Shown in pieces: positions 4,650-5,852 of a DNA stretch of 5,852 bases (positions are counted from its first letter, which is position 1; the number at the start of each line of letters is the position of its first letter). The position numbers were made by a program, and so were the translations under genes. Origin of the DNA: Candidatus Gastranaerophilales bacterium (lineage in GTDB: Bacteria; Cyanobacteriota; Vampirovibrionia; Gastranaerophilales; Gastranaerophilaceae); assembly GCA_021201175.1 (NCBI GenBank), contig JAJQFK010000008.1, positions 1 to 5,852 on the forward strand, read 5' to 3'. The notes under the pieces are model-generated. The model was not told the origin of the DNA. It saw only the letters and a program-made list of their open reading frames with translations, and ran no database searches.

Positions 4650-4674
4650 TTAAGCATATTTATGCTTAAATAAT
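4645..4674. promoter_or_regulatory. Operator-like palindrome with 14-bp arms
   Basis: ATTATTTAAGCATA (4645-4658) and TATGCTTAAATAAT (4661-4674) are perfect inverted arms around TT. A third, direct half-site containing ATGCTTA lies at 4682-4688, 20 bp from the matching bases of the second (4662-4668). It covers the -10 and transcription start of the pilin and adjoins the promoter of the divergent HTH gene. It could also act as an RNA hairpin in the pilin leader, but its placement and extra half-site favour a DNA-binding site. Confidence 0.65.
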
Positions 4675-4709
4675 CATATAAATGCTTATAAATTAACGGA
4701 GAGAAAATT

Positions 4710-5381
4710 ATGTACTCAAAAAAAGCTTTTACACTTGCAGAAGTATTAATAACACTTGTTATTATCGGAATTATTGCAGCTGTAACCGTTCCGACTCTTA
4801 TGGCAAACTATAGGAAACAGGAAGTTTCTTCAAGATTAAAAAAGTTTTATTCTACTCTTTCAAATGCTGTTAGGCTTGCAGAAATAGACCGCGGTTCACC
4901 GCTTAGAGATGAGTATGCGAACAACGGTTGGTTTACCGGCAGTTCTAATACTACATTTTGGGAGGATAATTTAGGCAAATACATGCCGGCAGTTAAAACA
5001 GATATCGACTATGAAAGGACTTGTAACCATAATTCAGGTGACGGTACATGTGAAACCTATAATCCTGTTTATATGTTAAATGATGGTTCAATGATTATAT
5101 ATTACGAAGGAACTCCAAATGGACAATTCACTATGGACGTTGATATTAATGGTATGAAAAAACCAAATATGTACGGTAAGGATATTTTTAGGTTTAAAGT
5201 ACAAGGTCCTTCTAAAAATTGTAATTATCAAACAAAAGTATTTGGCGGGTATGAATGTGGTTTCAAGCCTTCACGTTCAAGTTTAATCAATCAATGTTCT
5301 GGATATTCTTTGCCTGATGATTGTACCCGACTTCTTATGATGGACGGGTGGGAAGTAAAAGACGATTATCCATTGTTGTGA
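4710..5381 (+). CDS. Type IV prepilin-like protein
   Basis: The 223-residue protein begins MYSKKA-FTLAEVLITLVIIGIIAA. This is a prepilin signal with likely cleavage between A6 and F7, Glu at +5 of the mature form (E11) and a hydrophobic helix at about 7-31, followed by an amphipathic charged helix (35-60). The start has GGAGAG 6 nt upstream. The globular part has D-I-N-G-M-K-K-P-N (145-153), the motif also found in the first pilin, and six cysteines (105, 114, 171, 183, 196, 205) that could form three disulfides in the exported protein. It lacks the C-type-lectin-like tail of the first pilin and keeps AT-rich codons to the end. Whether it is a major pilin, a minor pilin or a pseudopilin cannot be told. 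It is driven by its own promoter under the palindrome and is divergent from a small HTH gene. Confidence 0.88.
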   Translation: MYSKKAFTLAEVLITLVIIGIIAAVTVPTLMANYRKQEVSSRLKKFYSTLSNAVRLAEIDRGSPLRDEYANNGWFTGSSNTTFWEDNLGKYMPAVKTDIDYERTCNHNSGDGTCETYNPVYMLNDGSMIIYYEGTPNGQFTMDVDINGMKKPNMYGKDIFRFKVQGPSKNCNYQTKVFGGYECGFKPSRSSLINQCSGYSLPDDCTRLLMMDGWEVKDDYPLL

Positions 5382-5432
5382 TACACTAATTTGTACTTAG
5401 CATAACTTAACATGTATTTATTATTTGGCAAT

Positions 5433-5462
5433 TTGATATTATTCAATGTTTTTTAATATAAA
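5433..5462 (+). promoter_or_regulatory. Possible promoter of the right-edge gene
   Basis: TTGATA (5433-5438), an 18-bp spacer and TATAAA (5457-5462). The start would be near 5469, about 27 nt before the ATG at 5496. The region is AT-rich, so chance matches are likely; no terminator is visible between the second pilin and this gene. Confidence 0.4.
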
Positions 5463-5495
5463 AAGGAAGTAATAAATATAGAAAGTAAGGTTTTT

Positions 5496-5852
5496 ATGAC
5501 ACAAATTAACTCCAAAATTGATAGTTCCTATGCACCAGCCGCAGTGGGAGGAAGTGTAGCTTTAGCCGGAGGTTTATTAGCGAAAAATAAAATTTCTAAT
5601 ACTCTCGTTTCTGTTGCAAATACATCAAAAGATGTATATGTTAATTCAAGACAAGAGGAGAATCTTAATAAACTAATTGGTAAGGTCAGAAGTTCTGATA
5701 TTCCCAAATATATGGAAAAAATAAGAGAAAAAGCTAGAATTGATTGGAGCAGTAGCCATAAAATATTAGATTTTGCAAGTAAGCATTCAAAAGGAATTAC
5801 AAAAGGAATTATAGCTGCAACTGCCGTTGCCGGTGCTTTTGTCGCAAGTAAG
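5496..5852 (+). CDS. Hypothetical Ala/Gly-rich protein, 5' part only
   Basis: An open frame starts at the ATG at 5496 with AAGG 5 nt upstream and continues for 119 codons to the window edge without a stop. I do not recognise the family. Visible: an uncharged small-residue stretch A-A-V-G-G-S-V-A-L-A-G-G-L-L-A (15-29), a charged, probably helical middle (45-97), and a second stretch G-I-I-A-A-T-A-V-A-G-A-F-V-A (104-117). The two stretches could be membrane-associated helices or glycine-zipper-like segments; there is no clear signal peptide. Codon use is AT-rich like its neighbours. No function can be assigned from this part. Confidence 0.75.
   Translation, partial: MTQINSKIDSSYAPAAVGGSVALAGGLLAKNKISNTLVSVANTSKDVYVNSRQEENLNKLIGKVRSSDIPKYMEKIREKARIDWSSSHKILDFASKHSKGITKGIIAATAVAGAFVASK

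Noticed and set aside
1..5852. CRISPR array, tRNA, rRNA, or an in-window DGR template repeat or reverse transcriptase
   Set aside because: No regularly spaced identical repeats, no cloverleaf or rRNA-like segment, no adenine-rich near-copy of 161-298 and no reverse-transcriptase motif were found on either strand by eye.

Overview
The window is AT-rich bacterial DNA with strong GGAG/AAGG ribosome-binding sites, sigma70-like promoters and short intergenic gaps. Two genes encode type IV prepilin-like proteins that start MKKSFTLSEVL or KKAFTLAEVL and carry a D-x-NG-x-KKPN core motif. I associate this style with uncultured gut lineages such as Gastranaerophilales (Melainabacteria, non-photosynthetic cyanobacterial relatives). 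That assignment is an inference from protein style; there is no rRNA here to confirm it.

Layout. (1) 1-157: the 3' flank of a prepilin gene, with a GC-rich palindrome. (2) 158-1165 (-): a 335-residue prepilin-like protein whose last ~45 codons (about 161-298) switch abruptly to ~61% GC and look like the variable repeat of a diversity-generating retroelement (DGR) on a C-type-lectin-like domain. (3) 1267-1488 (+): a small XRE-type regulator divergent from that pilin, with back-to-back promoters. (4) 1562-2669 (-): a two-gene sulfur-transfer operon, an E1-like MoeB/ThiF/HesA enzyme overlapping a single-domain rhodanese. (5) 2988-3914 (+): cysK, divergent from that operon, with a ~200-nt leader holding a possible short peptide ORF that ends in Cys. 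(6) 3915-4374: a gene-free block of inverted and dispersed repeats. (7) 4375-4590 (-): a second small HTH regulator, divergent from (8) 4710-5381 (+), a second prepilin-like gene; the shared promoter region has a perfect 14-bp-arm palindrome. (9) 5496 to the right edge (+): the start of an unrecognised Ala/Gly-rich protein.

How it fits together. The sulfur genes suggest cysteine synthesis by O-acetylserine sulfhydrylase next to an adenylating enzyme and a persulfide carrier of the kind that serves a ThiS/MoaD-like sulfur carrier, although no carrier gene is in the window. The two pilins are each paired head-to-head with their own small HTH gene and appear independently switched. The most notable object is the first pilin: a secreted or surface filament subunit with an apparently hypervariable ligand-binding tip. 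If it is a DGR target, its template repeat and reverse transcriptase should lie to the left of position 1 or elsewhere in the genome; neither is visible here.
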